14,356 nucleotides of DNA from Sulfurimonas sp. (GTDB lineage Bacteria > Campylobacterota > Campylobacteria > Campylobacterales > Sulfurimonadaceae): NCBI GenBank assembly GCA_027011725.1, contig JALUZQ010000007.1, positions 1-14,356 of the forward strand. Direction: 5' to 3'. The translations under genes and the position numbers were made by a program. A model generated the notes under the pieces. The model worked only from the letters and a program-made list of their open reading frames with translations. It made no database searches and was not told the DNA's origin. This document shows, piece by piece, positions 13,853 through 14,356 of this stretch. Positions within the stretch are counted from its first letter, which is position 1; each line of letters opens with the position of its first letter.

Positions 13853-14254
13853 TTATTTTTTCTCTTTTTGTTTCAAGCGCTTCACCAGATTTTTAAAAAT
13901 CAAAGATATTTTTAAAAACTCCGTATAGTGTTGTATTTGTATAATCGCATCGTAGTTCTTTTTGTTGATCTCTTGCATATACTCGTCCAAATGTTGAAGA
14001 TCTTCCAAAAGTGCATCATGCAATTTTTTTATATACAAAAAGGCAACTATCCCAAAGAGTACAAAAGCGAAGAGGACTTCCGCCCAGATTGTATTATAGC
14101 TATCTAGTATTTGCAAAATGTTATCATGTTCAGGGCTCAGATGTTCGAGTAACAGATCTTTGAGTAAGACGTATGCCAAAGCAAAGACAACACTAAAGAG
14201 CCCTATAACAGCAACAAAGAATTTTTTATAAATATCTTTTTTTAAATCTAACAA
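13853..14254 (-). CDS. Two-helix membrane protein resembling a histidine-kinase sensor half, no kinase domain
   Basis: The start is TTG 14254, overlapping the end of the response regulator by 7 nt; no better start is seen and the RBS is poor, so translational coupling is likely. The 133-residue protein has a short basic start, a membrane helix at about 11-30, a periplasmic loop of about 28 residues (EHLSPEHDNILQIL), a second membrane helix at about 57-75, and a cytoplasmic helical tail (about 76-133) ending KRLKQKEKK. This layout matches the input and linker region of a sensor kinase, including the tail LDEYMQEINKKNYDAIIQI, but there is no phospho-accepting His box or ATPase. The 75 nt after its stop contain the HTH promoter and no kinase remnant in any frame, so a recent frameshift is not supported. 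Function unknown; perhaps a membrane partner of the adjacent regulator. Confidence 0.65.
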   Translation of the reverse strand: MLDLKKDIYKKFFVAVIGLFSVVFALAYVLLKDLLLEHLSPEHDNILQILDSYNTIWAEVLFAFVLFGIVAFLYIKKLHDALLEDLQHLDEYMQEINKKNYDAIIQIQHYTEFLKISLIFKNLVKRLKQKEKK

Positions 14255-14356
14255 AGCTTGTAACCTATGCCTCGCACTGTTTGAATGTACTCTTTTGTTT
14301 TATCTGGATCTATCTTCTCTTTAAGACGATTTATAGCGACATTGACTGTTTTGTGT
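14248..14356 (-). CDS. OmpR/PhoB-family response regulator, C-terminal fragment (cut by window edge)
   Basis: Only the last 35 residues are inside the window. They read HKTVNVAINRLKEKID, then PDKTKEYIQTVRGIGYKLC and stop: the recognition helix and the closing beta-hairpin wing of a winged-helix DNA-binding domain, with the family's hallmark RGIGYKL. The receiver domain and the start lie beyond the right edge. It runs into the two-helix membrane protein with a 7-nt overlap, where a histidine kinase gene would normally be. Nothing here shows what it regulates. It is 10 kb from the sox promoter and on the other strand. Confidence 0.88.
   Translation of the reverse strand, partial: HKTVNVAINRLKEKIDPDKTKEYIQTVRGIGYKLC

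Noticed and set aside
13780..13853. Frameshifted kinase remnant after the two-helix membrane protein
   Set aside because: The short stretch after its stop is AT-rich promoter-like DNA and shows no histidine-kinase motif in any frame.

Overview
The window looks like a chromosomal segment of a sulfur-oxidising Campylobacterota (Epsilonproteobacteria), most like Sulfurimonas or a close relative. The evidence is an AT-rich genome with dense co-directional packing, a compact soxXYZAB thiosulfate-oxidation cluster without soxCD, a rho-murI gene pair, and protein sequences typical of that group. The genus assignment is inference from protein character; no search was possible.

Layout on the + strand. 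(1) Positions 2-157 are the C-terminal end of a sensor histidine kinase. (2) A 78-bp promoter region carries a tandem 11-bp repeat that looks like a response-regulator site. (3) Positions 236-4216 hold soxX, soxY, soxZ, soxA and soxB, a periplasmic thiosulfate-oxidising machine. SoxXA attaches thiosulfate to the carboxy-terminal cysteine of SoxY in SoxYZ, and SoxB hydrolyses off sulfate. Without SoxCD the SoxY-bound sulfane sulfur must be handled by gene products encoded elsewhere or by the next block. (4) After two strong hairpins, positions 4320-8222 hold an outer-membrane porin and four small exported proteins, tightly spaced or overlapping: a SoxH-like metallo-beta-lactamase-fold hydrolase, a SoxW-like thioredoxin, a DsrE-fold protein with one cysteine, and a duplicated DUF302-like protein. 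This block is the most interesting part of the window, a candidate periplasmic sulfur-handling module. (5) A clear sigma70-type promoter at 8261-8290 starts a housekeeping run: rho, murI, murD and dnaX (8375-13559).

On the - strand, converging on dnaX with overlapping stop codons, are a 71-residue helix-turn-helix protein with its own promoter and direct-repeat operator-like sequences, a 133-residue two-helix membrane protein that resembles the sensor half of a histidine kinase but has no kinase domain, and the C-terminal end of an OmpR/PhoB-type response regulator running off the right edge.

No RNA genes, insertion sequences, CRISPR arrays or phage genes were seen. The longest gene-free stretch is about 150 bp (8223-8374).
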